A DNA stretch of 64,000 nt, taken from positions 1,302,001-1,366,000 of the forward strand of contig NZ_AP018664.1 of assembly GCF_003967075.1 (NCBI RefSeq). The letters run 5' to 3'. The stretch is from Sphingobium amiense (lineage in GTDB: Bacteria > Pseudomonadota > Alphaproteobacteria > Sphingomonadales > Sphingomonadaceae). Numbering within the stretch: the stretch's first letter is position 1; the number at the start of each line of letters is the position of its first letter. Under the pieces are notes generated by a model. The model was not told the origin of the DNA and made no database searches. It saw nothing but the letters and a program-made list of their open reading frames with translations. Positions 8,777 to 16,935 of this stretch are shown here, one piece after another. The position numbers and the translations under genes are program-made.

Positions 8777-9690
8777 CGGCGATGCTGTTTTCCATGCCCG
8801 GGAACGAACGGCTGGCCGCATCCATCGCGGAACATACCGGGTGGGCGACAGGCACGCTCGAGGTTCGCCGGTTTCCCGATCAGGAGAGCTATGTCCGGCT
8901 CCGCTCCGGGGTGTCGGGATCAGCCGTGGCCGTCATATGCACGCTCGCGCGGCCCGACGACCAGATCATGCGGCTGCTCTTTGCTGCAAGGCTGCTGCGC
9001 GAGAGCGGGGCGCGGTCGGTCCATCTCGTGGCGCCTTATCTTGCCTATATGCGACAGGATCGGCGGTTCAAGGATGGCGAAGCGCTGACGTCCCGCCAGT
9101 TCGCCCAGCTCCTTTCATCCGAGTTCGATGGGCTCGTGACCGTCGATCCGCATCTCCACCGCTACGCGGATCTGGGGGAGATCTATTCGATGGAGACGGC
9201 TTCGCTCGCGGCATCTCCGCTTCTGGCGGACTGGGTCCGGGCCAATGTCGATGCACCGCTCATCATAGGACCCGACAGCGAGAGCGAGCAGTGGGCGGGC
9301 GCAATCGCCAGGCTTATCGGAGCGCCCCATGCGGTCTTCGCGAAATCGCGGCGCGGTGATCGGGACGTCCTTATCGCGGCCTCGGACCTGGGGGCATGGA
9401 AAGGCCGCACGCCGATCCTCGTCGATGACGTGATTTCGTCGGGACACACCCTTGCCAACGCCGCGCGCGAGATCATCGACCAGGGCTTCCCTCCGCCGAT
9501 CTGCCTGGCTGTTCACGGCCTCTTCGCGGCTGGTGCCGAGGCTTTGCTCAGGGAAGTCGGCTGCCGCATGGTTACGACCGAAAGTATCTCGCATGCCAGT
9601 AACGCGATCACTCTTGGCGCACTGCTTGGCGATGCGCTGGCCCGGCAGATGGAAGGGGGCGCCGGTCGGCTACGTATAACACCCGAATGA
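8773..9690 (+). CDS. Ribose-phosphate pyrophosphokinase homologue (PRPP synthetase)
   Basis: A 305-residue protein of the Prs family, which makes PRPP from ribose 5-phosphate and ATP. It shows the N-terminal RRFPDQESYVRL, the ATP/metal segment LVAPYLAYMRQDRRFKDGE, VDPHLHRYADL in the catalytic region and the PRPP loop VDDVISSGHTL. The ATG overlaps the phosphorylase stop by 4 bp (ATGA). It diverges from housekeeping Prs, in which the metal site reads VDLHADQ, so it is likely an accessory copy. Coupling with the phosphorylase suggests that ribose phosphate from nucleotides re-enters metabolism here; whether it uses ribose 5-phosphate or another ribose phosphate cannot be read from the sequence. 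Confidence 0.82.
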   Translation: MTAMLFSMPGNERLAASIAEHTGWATGTLEVRRFPDQESYVRLRSGVSGSAVAVICTLARPDDQIMRLLFAARLLRESGARSVHLVAPYLAYMRQDRRFKDGEALTSRQFAQLLSSEFDGLVTVDPHLHRYADLGEIYSMETASLAASPLLADWVRANVDAPLIIGPDSESEQWAGAIARLIGAPHAVFAKSRRGDRDVLIAASDLGAWKGRTPILVDDVISSGHTLANAAREIIDQGFPPPICLAVHGLFAAGAEALLREVGCRMVTTESISHASNAITLGALLGDALARQMEGGAGRLRITPE

Positions 9691-9740
9691 ATCCCATCAC
9701 GGCGCTGGGTAGCAGGAATAGCTCAAAGCTGGAGGGACAT

Positions 9741-10562
9741 ATGGCTATCAAGGACATTCTCGCCGTCGTCGATACCGGAGACAAGGACGAGCGGTTTTTG
9801 CGCGATGCGCTTGCCTTTGCCGAGTTCCACGACGCCAGCCTTGCCATCGTCGTGCTGTCGGCTCTCCCCGCGAGCGACTATGCCCTGACGGTTGCACTGC
9901 CTTATGTACTTCTTCCCGATTATACTGAAGCGGTGGAGGCGAAGCAGCAGCGGATCGCGATGCTCGCCCGCTCCACGAACGTAGAGGTGAGGACGATTTC
10001 GGACCAGCCGGCGGTGATCTTCGCCAAGACCGCGGTCTATGCCCGTTATGCCGACCTCGTCCTGTTCGGTCCTTCGGACAATTACGACCATCCGCCAATT
10101 CGACGTGATACGCTTGAGCGTTGCCTGTTCGCATCTGGGCGTCCCGTTCTGATCCTGCCCACCGGCTATAAACCGGCCGCCATCGATCACTTGGCGATCG
10201 GCTGGAATGCGACCCGCGAGGCGACGCACGCGCTGCGCGACGCGACCATGTTCGCGGCGCCTGGGGCAAGGATCGATATACTCATCCTCGATGCGAAGCC
10301 GACGGCCCAGGGCCACGGTTCCGAACCGGGAGCCGATGTCGCCCACCATCTCGCCCGGCATGGCTTTACGTCGACCGTAGTTCCCATCCAGGGCGGTGAC
10401 GTGTCGGATGCGGAGGCGCTGGTCGAAGCGGCTCACCGGCGTGGCGCCGGGATGCTCGCGCTTGGCGCTTATGGCCACTCTCGCCTGCGCGAGATGATCC
10501 TGGGCGGCGTCACGCGCGACCTGCTCACTGGCGCGCCGCTGCCGCTGCTGTTTGCGCATTGA
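9741..10562 (+). CDS. Universal stress protein, tandem UspA domains
   Basis: This 273-residue protein has two UspA domains, starting IKDILAVVDTGDKDERFL and IDHLAIGWNATREATHALRD. The second ends LGAYGHSRLREMILGGVTR, again with Gly-Gly where many ATP-binding USPs have Gly-Ser. The ATG at 9741 follows GGAGGG with the right spacing; upstream open sequence overlaps the PRPP synthetase end and is not needed. It is a close relative in architecture of the USP at 5301. It sits immediately before the cation ATPase operon, from which it is separated by 120 bp. Confidence 0.85.
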   Translation: MAIKDILAVVDTGDKDERFLRDALAFAEFHDASLAIVVLSALPASDYALTVALPYVLLPDYTEAVEAKQQRIAMLARSTNVEVRTISDQPAVIFAKTAVYARYADLVLFGPSDNYDHPPIRRDTLERCLFASGRPVLILPTGYKPAAIDHLAIGWNATREATHALRDATMFAAPGARIDILILDAKPTAQGHGSEPGADVAHHLARHGFTSTVVPIQGGDVSDAEALVEAAHRRGAGMLALGAYGHSRLREMILGGVTRDLLTGAPLPLLFAH

Positions 10563-10682
10563 AGCCCATTCAATCGGCGGCACGCAAGCGCGGAACCGCG
10601 GGCCGGGAATGAAACCGGTCCGCACGGTCTTCGCTCCGCATGCTCAACACGAGATGGTTTGATGTAATACGAAAGAGATTTG

Positions 10683-13388
10683 ATGTCAGGACCCATGGAA
10701 ACTTCCGAAGTGCGCTGGCATATGCTGTCAACCAGCGAAGTTGCCACGGCACTCGACGTCGGTTGTGCGGGTCTCTCTTCTCCGGAGGTGGATCGGCAAT
10801 CGGCCCGCTTTGGGCCGAACGCGCTACCCCGGTCGGCGCGTCGCAATGTGTTCCTTAGGTTCCTCGCGCAATTCCATAACACGTTGATCTATGTGCTTCT
10901 TGCCGGGGCATTGGCCGCAGCGCTGCTCGATCACATGATCGACGCGGTGGTCATCGTCGCCGTCGTGATCGTGAATGCGGTGATCGGGCATATCCAGGAA
11001 GGAAAGGCTGAACAGGCGCTTGAGGCCATCCAGCAGATGATCGCGCCCAAGGCCAGCGTGGTGCGTGACGGCGTGAGGCAAACGATTCCCGTCCGCGAGA
11101 TCGTGCCCGGCGATCTCGTGATGATCGAGGCCGGTGATCGCGTTCCCGCCGATCTCAGGCTTCTCCATGCGCGGCGAATGCTTATCGACGAGGCGCTGCT
11201 GACGGGCGAATCGGTGGCTGCCGAAAAGCAGGAAGCGGTGCTGCCCGAGCAGACCGATTTGGCGGATCGGCGTAATATGGCCTTTTCGGGCACGATGGTT
11301 GCGGCTGGGCACGCAAGCGGGCTCGCTGTTGCCACCGGATCTCGCACGCAGATCGGACGGATCAGTTCGCTTATCCAGTCGGTCGAACAACTGGCAACCC
11401 CGCTGCTGAAGCAGATCGACGGTTTTGCCCGGCGCTTCACCTGGTTCGTACTCGCGGGGGGGCTTGCGCTGTTCGCCTTTGCCGTTCTGGCGCGGAATTA
11501 CGATTGGATCGACGCGCTGATCGCCGTGGTCGCGCTCGCCGTGGGGATCGTGCCGGAAGGGCTGCCGGCGGTCATCACGATTACTCTCGCGATCGGCGTG
11601 CGGCGGATGGCGGGGCGCAACGCCGTCATCCGAAAGCTCCCGGCCGTCGAAACGCTCGGCGCGACCTCGGTGATATGCACCGACAAGACCGGCACGCTCA
11701 CACGCAACGAAATGACGGCCCGCCGCGTCATCACCGAGCGGCATACGATGATCGCGAGCGGATCCGGCTATGTTCCCGATGGTCAAATCCGGATCGTCGG
11801 GTCCGGGGACCAGGCAGAGGCTATGGCCGATGCGATGCCACTGATCCGCTGCGGGCTGCTGTGCAACGATGCCGCGCTGCGCAAGGTCGGTGCGGAATGG
11901 CGTGTCGAGGGCGATCCGATGGAGGGGGCCCTCTTCGCCCTGGCAATGAAGGCGGCCATCGATCCGGAGCAGGAGCGGGCGGAATGGGAGCGGCTCGACG
12001 AGATTCCCTTCGACGCCGCGCATCGGTTCATGGCGACGCTCTGCCGGGGTTCCAACGGCACGCGCTTGCTGTTCGTGAAGGGCGCGCCCGAAGCGCTCTT
12101 GGCGATGACCGCGCCCGACAATTGTTCCTATTGGGAGAGTTCCATCGCTACCGCCGGAAGCGATGGCGAGCGCGTTCTCGCCTTCGGCGCGAAGGAAATG
12201 CCTGCCGGCAGCGAACGGATCTCGTTCGAAGATCTCTCGACTGGCGTGTGCCTCCTGGGCCTTGTCGGCTTCATCGATCCGCCTCGTGCGGAGGTCAAGG
12301 ACGCCATCGCCGAATGCCGGTCCGCCGGAATCGGCGTCAAGATGATCACTGGCGATCATGCGGCGACGGCGCTGGCGATCGCCCGGCAACTCGACCTTGC
12401 CGACGACCCGCGCGTGCTGACCGGGCTGGAACTGGAAAAGCTTCCGGACACCGAACTGGAGCAAGCGGTCGCGGATGTCTCGGTCTTTGCCCGGACCAGC
12501 CCGGAACATAAATTGCGGATCGTCCGTGCGCTGCAGGCTCAGGGAAAGATCGTCGCGATGACGGGGGACGGCGTGAACGACGCGCCGTCCCTCAAGCAGG
12601 CCGACGTCGGGGTCGCCATGGGCATCAAGGGCACCGAAGCGTCGAAAGAAGCGGCTTCCATGGTGCTGCTCGACGATAATTTTGCCTCGATCGTCAGCGC
12701 CGTTCGCGAAGGCCGAACGGTCTACGACAACATTCGCAAGGTCATTTCCTGGGAAATCCCTACGAACGGCGGTGAAACACTGGCGGTCGTATTGGCGATC
12801 CTGCTGGGCTTCGCGCTGCCGATGACGGCGACGCAGATCCTCTGGGTGAACCTCGTCCTCGCCGCCACGCTCGGCCTCGTGCTGGCGTTCGAGCCCACGG
12901 AACCCGGTGCGATGTTGCGCCGGCCACGGGAGCGCGGCGCGCCGTTGCTTTCGCCGTTCCTGCTTTGGCGTGTCCTTCTCGTCTCTGTGCTGTTCGCGGC
13001 CGTCACTCTCGGAATCTTTTTCCATGTTCTGGCGCAAGGCCGGAGCCTGGAGATGGCGCGCACCATGGTCGTCAACATGTTCATCATCGCGGAGATCTTC
13101 TACCTCTTCAACGTCCGCTATCTCCACATGACGTCCCTGACATGGCGCGGCGCGATCGGTACTCCCGCCGTGTTGATCGCGATCGGCGTTCTCGTCATCG
13201 GCCAGGCGCTCTTCACCTATGCGCCGTTCATGAACGCGATTTTCCACTCGCAGCCGCTGGGCTTCGCGGACTGGGTGTTGCTGGTGGCGTGCGGCATGCT
13301 TCTCATGCTGTCGCTGGAGGTGGAGAAGCATGTGATGCGGCGACTGGGCTGGTTTAGCGAACTTAATAATCAGGAGGACATGCCATGA
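10683..13388 (+). CDS. P-type cation-transporting ATPase (P2-like)
   Basis: A 901-residue pump with an N-terminal cation ATPase domain (SSPEVDRQSARFGPNALP), actuator motif LLTGESVAAEK, transmembrane core PEGLPAVITITLAIGVRRMA, phosphorylation site ICTDKTGTLTRNE (Asp334) and hinge MTGDGVNDAPSLKQADVGVA. Ten membrane segments are expected. The PEGLPA motif in segment 4 is typical of P2-type Ca or Na/K-like pumps; no heavy-metal CPx motif is present. In Mycobacterium the related CtpF is a dormancy-regulon Ca pump. ATG 10683 is taken as the start, with an in-frame ATG at 10695 as an alternative. It overlaps the next USP gene by 4 bp. Confidence 0.88.
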   Translation: MSGPMETSEVRWHMLSTSEVATALDVGCAGLSSPEVDRQSARFGPNALPRSARRNVFLRFLAQFHNTLIYVLLAGALAAALLDHMIDAVVIVAVVIVNAVIGHIQEGKAEQALEAIQQMIAPKASVVRDGVRQTIPVREIVPGDLVMIEAGDRVPADLRLLHARRMLIDEALLTGESVAAEKQEAVLPEQTDLADRRNMAFSGTMVAAGHASGLAVATGSRTQIGRISSLIQSVEQLATPLLKQIDGFARRFTWFVLAGGLALFAFAVLARNYDWIDALIAVVALAVGIVPEGLPAVITITLAIGVRRMAGRNAVIRKLPAVETLGATSVICTDKTGTLTRNEMTARRVITERHTMIASGSGYVPDGQIRIVGSGDQAEAMADAMPLIRCGLLCNDAALRKVGAEWRVEGDPMEGALFALAMKAAIDPEQERAEWERLDEIPFDAAHRFMATLCRGSNGTRLLFVKGAPEALLAMTAPDNCSYWESSIATAGSDGERVLAFGAKEMPAGSERISFEDLSTGVCLLGLVGFIDPPRAEVKDAIAECRSAGIGVKMITGDHAATALAIARQLDLADDPRVLTGLELEKLPDTELEQAVADVSVFARTSPEHKLRIVRALQAQGKIVAMTGDGVNDAPSLKQADVGVAMGIKGTEASKEAASMVLLDDNFASIVSAVREGRTVYDNIRKVISWEIPTNGGETLAVVLAILLGFALPMTATQILWVNLVLAATLGLVLAFEPTEPGAMLRRPRERGAPLLSPFLLWRVLLVSVLFAAVTLGIFFHVLAQGRSLEMARTMVVNMFIIAEIFYLFNVRYLHMTSLTWRGAIGTPAVLIAIGVLVIGQALFTYAPFMNAIFHSQPLGFADWVLLVACGMLLMLSLEVEKHVMRRLGWFSELNNQEDMP

Positions 13389-14296
13389 CGCGTGACGGTT
13401 TCCCTAAATGCATCGCGCTCGCGACCGACCTCAGCCATCGTTGCGACCGCGCCTTCGATCGCGCCCTGCTGGTAGCCCAGGCATGGCGGGCGGAGCTTAT
13501 GGTCATCCACGCGCTGAACCCGCCGGAAGACGGGATGCTGTCCGTCCGACTCGGCGATCTGCCGTCCTGGCGTCGGCCTCTCGAAGACCCGGTGCGGGCG
13601 GCGCGCCATCGCATCTACCACGACCTTGTTCGCGAGGCGCCGCCAATCGACATTTCGGTCCACGTCGAAACCGGCTCGCCGGCACCGGTCGTCCTCGATA
13701 TCGCCGGAAAGGGCGAGGCGGGCCTGATCGTCACCGGCGTGGCTCGCGATGGGCCGCTGGCCCGGATGCTGCTCGGCGATACCGTGGACCGGCTGATCCG
13801 CAAGGCGCCCGTTCCGATCCTGATCGTACGCGACCGCGCTTTCGAGCCTTACCGCGCCATGGTGGTCGCGACAGATTTCTCCGCGCCCGCCCGGATCGCT
13901 CTGGAGACCGCCGTCCGCTTTTTTCCCGATGCGGCTATCTCCCTTTTCCACGCCTACGATGTGCCCTTCGCGGGCTATCTCGGCCGATCGGAAATCGAAC
14001 GGCAATTCGAGGGTTATGGCGAGGCTGCGGCCGACAAGTTCCTTGCCGAAGCGGGACTGTCTGATGTGGCGGCCCGGAACGTCACGCGCATGATCGAGCA
14101 CGGGGTTCCCGAAGCGCTGCTTCGCGACCGTGCGGAAAATGCCGCACGTCACCTGACGGTCGTTGGAACCCATGGCGGTGGCCTCGTCTATGAGGCTATG
14201 ATCGGCAGTACGGCGCGCAAGATCCTTGATGCGGTCCCGGGCGATGTCCTCCTCGTACCCGATCCCGCCAGGCGCAAGGTGAACCCGGCCGGATGA
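13385..14296 (+). CDS. Universal stress protein, tandem UspA domains, ATPase-linked
   Basis: This 303-residue protein has two UspA domains. The C-terminal one carries VVGTHGGGLVYEAMIGSTARK, an exact fit to the ATP-binding G-2X-G-9X-G(S/T) motif; the N-terminal one (VTGVARDGPLARMLLGDT) departs from it. The start overlaps the stop of the cation ATPase by 4 bp, and its own stop overlaps the next exchanger by 4 bp, so the three genes are translationally coupled. The tight coupling suggests that this USP modulates one of the two ion transporters, possibly as an ATP-dependent regulator; this is inference. Confidence 0.85.
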   Translation: MTRDGFPKCIALATDLSHRCDRAFDRALLVAQAWRAELMVIHALNPPEDGMLSVRLGDLPSWRRPLEDPVRAARHRIYHDLVREAPPIDISVHVETGSPAPVVLDIAGKGEAGLIVTGVARDGPLARMLLGDTVDRLIRKAPVPILIVRDRAFEPYRAMVVATDFSAPARIALETAVRFFPDAAISLFHAYDVPFAGYLGRSEIERQFEGYGEAAADKFLAEAGLSDVAARNVTRMIEHGVPEALLRDRAENAARHLTVVGTHGGGLVYEAMIGSTARKILDAVPGDVLLVPDPARRKVNPAG

Positions 14297-15261
14297 CGCT
14301 GGCGATCGTTTCCAGCCTCATGGGGCTCGCCGCCCTGATCGCTGGTGCGGAGTGGCTGGTGAGGGGAGGCTCGGCGCTGGCCGCGCGGCTGGGCGTTTCG
14401 CCGCTGCTCATCGGCCTCACGATCGTGGCGCTGGGAACGAGCACGCCCGAACTCGCCGTCGGGATCGAGGCGGCGCTCCAGGGAAACGGCTCGCTCGCGG
14501 TTGGCAACATCGCCGGCACCAACACCGTCAACATCCTCCTTATCCTCGGCCTCAGCGCGATGCTGCAACCACTTGCCATTCGGATGCAGACGCTGCGTCT
14601 GGAACTGCCTGTCATCGTCATCGCGTCGGCCGCGCTACTCGTCTTTGCCTGGGACGGTGTGCTCTCGCGCCTTGAGGGGCTGTTTTTGATCACGATGGGA
14701 ATGGCCTTCACGCTGACCGTCATTCGCGTCGCCCGGCGGGAAAGCATCACGGTGAAGCTGGAGTTCGCGCGGGAATTCGCGGCGCCGCGCTTTTCCCGCC
14801 GCCACGGTTTCTCCGCAATGGCGATGCTGGCCATCGGCCTCGTCGTGATCGTCGTGGGCGCCAACTGGCTGGTGGATGGTGCGGTCGCGCTTGCCCGGTT
14901 GTGGAACGTATCGGACGCCTTTATCGGACTGACGATCGTTGCGATCGGTACTTCCGCTCCTGAACTCGTTACGACGATCATTTCGACGATTCGTGGCGAG
15001 CGCGACATCGCGATCGGCAATCTGATCGGCAGCAGCGTTTACAATATTCTGGTGATTCTCGGCGCGGCCTGCCTGTTTCCGTCGAACGGGATCGAGGTCA
15101 GCGCGCAACTGATCCGGGTCGACATCCCGGTCATGTTGGGGGTCGCGCTGGCCTGCATTCCCGTATTCATCAGCGGACGCCAAATTTCGCGGTTCGAGGG
15201 TGGAATGTTTGTGAGTGCCTACTTGCTATATCTTGCCTATTTGATCAATGATCGGATTTAA
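14293..15261 (+). CDS. Calcium/sodium antiporter-like protein (CaCA family, YrbG-like)
   Basis: This 322-residue membrane protein has two inverted NCX repeats. The signature segments are GTSTPELAVGIEAALQGNG and GTSAPELVTTIISTI, each followed by a VGN/IGN-type stretch (LAVGNIAGTNTVNI and IAIGNLIGSSVYNI). These acidic ion-binding motifs define the CaCA superfamily. About ten transmembrane segments are visible. It should exchange Ca2+ or K+ for Na+ or H+ at the inner membrane. It forms an operon with the P-type ATPase and USP through 4-bp overlaps, suggesting joint control of cytoplasmic cation levels. Confidence 0.87.
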   Translation: MTLAIVSSLMGLAALIAGAEWLVRGGSALAARLGVSPLLIGLTIVALGTSTPELAVGIEAALQGNGSLAVGNIAGTNTVNILLILGLSAMLQPLAIRMQTLRLELPVIVIASAALLVFAWDGVLSRLEGLFLITMGMAFTLTVIRVARRESITVKLEFAREFAAPRFSRRHGFSAMAMLAIGLVVIVVGANWLVDGAVALARLWNVSDAFIGLTIVAIGTSAPELVTTIISTIRGERDIAIGNLIGSSVYNILVILGAACLFPSNGIEVSAQLIRVDIPVMLGVALACIPVFISGRQISRFEGGMFVSAYLLYLAYLINDRI

Positions 15262-15473
15262 CCGATAAGGAAAGCGCGAGGGCATCTTTTGACAACGCCG
15301 CGATTTTCCCGCCTTTCGTCTATTATCCAGTGATTTTGGGTCGCAGGCGGTGGCTGCTGCTGTCAGGTTGCTAACGCGGGTCTTTCGATCCCGGTAGAAC
15401 TTCGCACCCTTTCGATCGGAGCCTTCGCATTCGTGGACCCGCGATAGCGTAACGATTAGGGAAATCCCGGATA

Positions 15474-15493
15474 GACCCGAGCCCATCCGGGTC
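15474..15493 (+). promoter_or_regulatory. Hairpin just upstream of the PfkB start
   Basis: GACCCG and CGGGTC are exact inverted copies separated by eight bases, ending five bases before the ATG at 15499. An RNA stem here would cover the expected ribosome site of that start. It may control translation, or it may indicate that the true start is one of the ATGs at 15508 or 15511. Confidence 0.35.
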
Positions 15494-15498
15494 CCTCA

Positions 15499-16440
15499 AT
15501 GGCGGCCATGATGAACATCGCGACCCTCACCCTGAACCCGACGATCGACGTCGCCTATGAAGTCGATCATGTCTACCACACCCGTAAAATGCGGACGAAG
15601 ACAGAATTCTATTCGCCGGGTGGCGGGGGAATCAACGTGGCCCGTGTCTATGTCCGGCTCGGCGGGAACGCGCGGAGCTACTATCTTTCGGGCGGTGCAA
15701 CCGGCCACGCGCTCGATGGTCTGCTCGACCTGCACCAGCTGGTGCGCAACCGTATCCCGATCAAGGGGCATACCAGGGTGGCCACCGCAGTGCTCGAGCG
15801 CGAAAGCGGGAAGGAATATCGCCTCGTTCCGTCCGGACCGATGGTCGAACCTGCAGAATGGCGGCAGTGCCTCAATCAGCTCCAGACGGCACAATGTGAC
15901 TATCTGGTCGCGAGCGGTTCGCTCTCACCCGGCATTCCGGATGATTTCTATGGCCAGGTCGTCGCGATGATGACGGAACGCAATATACCGGTCGTGCTCG
16001 ACAGTTCAGGCGCTGGCCTGCGCGGAGGCCTTGAGCAAGGCGGCGTCTTCCTCGTCAAGCCCAGCATTGGCGAGTTGCGCCAGTTCACCGGTCGGGATCT
16101 TCCCGACACGGAGTCGGTGGGACGGGCGGCCATGCAGATCGTCGGGGGCGGTCATGCGCAATATGTGGCGGTGACGATGGGGCACGAGGGCGCTCTCCTT
16201 GCCTCGGCCGAGCGCCAACTCCTGCTTCCCGCAGTGGACATCGAGGTCAGAAGCGCGGTCGGCGCGGGCGACAGTTTCCTTTCGGCGATGGTCTTTGCTA
16301 TCTCCTCAGGCTGGGAGATCGAAGAAGCGTTCCGCTTCGGCATCGCGGCAGGCGCGGCGGCCGTGATGAATCCGGGGCACGATCTTGCGCGACCCGAAGA
16401 CATCCGGCGGCTCTATTCGCAGGTCCGTGCAGCCTCCTGA
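15499..16440 (+). CDS. pfkB: PfkB-family sugar-phosphate kinase (6-phosphofructokinase II-like)
   Basis: A 313-residue ribokinase-fold kinase. The N-terminus TLTLNPTIDVAYEVD and sugar-binding GGGGINVARVYVRLGG match 1-phosphofructokinase/Pfk-2 enzymes, and the C-terminal AVGAGDSFLSAMVFA contains the catalytic base (Asp258). It phosphorylates fructose 6-phosphate or a related sugar phosphate with ATP. In Mycobacterium, pfkB is a member of the dormancy regulon beside USP genes, a striking parallel. Start choice is open between ATG 15499, 15508 and 15511; none has a strong ribosome site. It ends before a symmetrical terminator shared with the opposing AhpD-like gene. Confidence 0.85.
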   Translation: MAAMMNIATLTLNPTIDVAYEVDHVYHTRKMRTKTEFYSPGGGGINVARVYVRLGGNARSYYLSGGATGHALDGLLDLHQLVRNRIPIKGHTRVATAVLERESGKEYRLVPSGPMVEPAEWRQCLNQLQTAQCDYLVASGSLSPGIPDDFYGQVVAMMTERNIPVVLDSSGAGLRGGLEQGGVFLVKPSIGELRQFTGRDLPDTESVGRAAMQIVGGGHAQYVAVTMGHEGALLASAERQLLLPAVDIEVRSAVGAGDSFLSAMVFAISSGWEIEEAFRFGIAAGAAAVMNPGHDLARPEDIRRLYSQVRAAS

Positions 16441-16492
16441 ACCTTGCGTTGAACTTGAGCGTACTCCACCGACCAGTTCATGATCGTGGTTC

Positions 16493-16515
16493 CCGGTCGC
16501 GAAATTCGCGACCGG
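16493..16515. terminator. Bidirectional intergenic hairpin
   Basis: Two perfect 11-base arms (CCGGTCGCGAA and its reverse complement) flank a single A between the convergent pfkB and AhpD-like genes. The stem is strong but has no clear T-run on either side, so it may end transcription from both directions with help or simply protect 3' ends. Confidence 0.6.
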
Positions 16516-16564
16516 TTCGGCGCACTGCCGGTCAAGTGTTCGGCTGTTTCGATTTCACGGCGTA

Positions 16565-16918
16565 TTATTGTTTCGCTTGATCGGAGAACTGATCGAAGGC
16601 CTCGACCGCCTGCGCGGCATACATGAGGCTGGGGCCAGCGCCCATGTAGAGCGCCATGCCCATCGTCTCCATCACTTCATCGCGCGTGGCGCCATGCTTG
16701 ACGGCGGCCTTCGAATGGAAGGCAACGCAGCCGTCGCAGCGGATGGCGACCGAGATGGCAAGAGCGATCAGTTCCTTGGTCTTGGCATCGAGCGCCCCGG
16801 CCTTGGTGGCCGCAGTCGCCATGGCGGAAAAGGCCTGCATCACGTCGGGCGTGCCGAGCCGCACTTCCTTGATGGCGCCATTCAGCTCGGTCGCCATTTT
16901 CGGCCAGTCCTTGTGCAT
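16565..16918 (-). CDS. Carboxymuconolactone decarboxylase/AhpD-family protein
   Basis: A 117-residue alkylhydroperoxidase-fold protein. It contains the redox motif RCDGCVAFHSKAAVKHG, with the CxxC pair and downstream His of AhpD-type proteins, followed by DEVMETMGMALYMGAG. The family catalyses peroxide reduction with thiols or small-molecule decarboxylation; the CxxC-His motif favours a thiol redox function. The start follows AGGAGA. It is the last gene of the leftward SQR operon, 17 bp after the TolC gene, so it may act on persulfides or peroxides in that pathway. The precise substrate is unknown. Confidence 0.83.
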   Translation of the reverse strand: MHKDWPKMATELNGAIKEVRLGTPDVMQAFSAMATAATKAGALDAKTKELIALAISVAIRCDGCVAFHSKAAVKHGATRDEVMETMGMALYMGAGPSLMYAAQAVEAFDQFSDQAKQ

Positions 16919-16935
16919 ATCGTCTCCTGTAAAGT

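Noticed and set aside
7178..8821. Minus-strand frame opposite the phosphorylase
   Set aside because: Shadow of the coupled phosphorylase gene, which has clear start/stop overlaps and active-site motifs.
10824..13331. Long open frame of over 800 codons on the minus strand opposite the P-type ATPase
   Set aside because: High GC keeps the antisense frame open. The plus-strand frame has all the P-type ATPase motifs, and the antisense product is rich in His, Arg and Asp with no domain.
1..16440. FNR/FixK-type boxes in the hypoxia-like region
   Set aside because: I looked for TTGAT-N4-ATCAA in the spacers before the globin, dehydrogenase, USP and ATPase genes and found none convincing, so no such sites are annotated.
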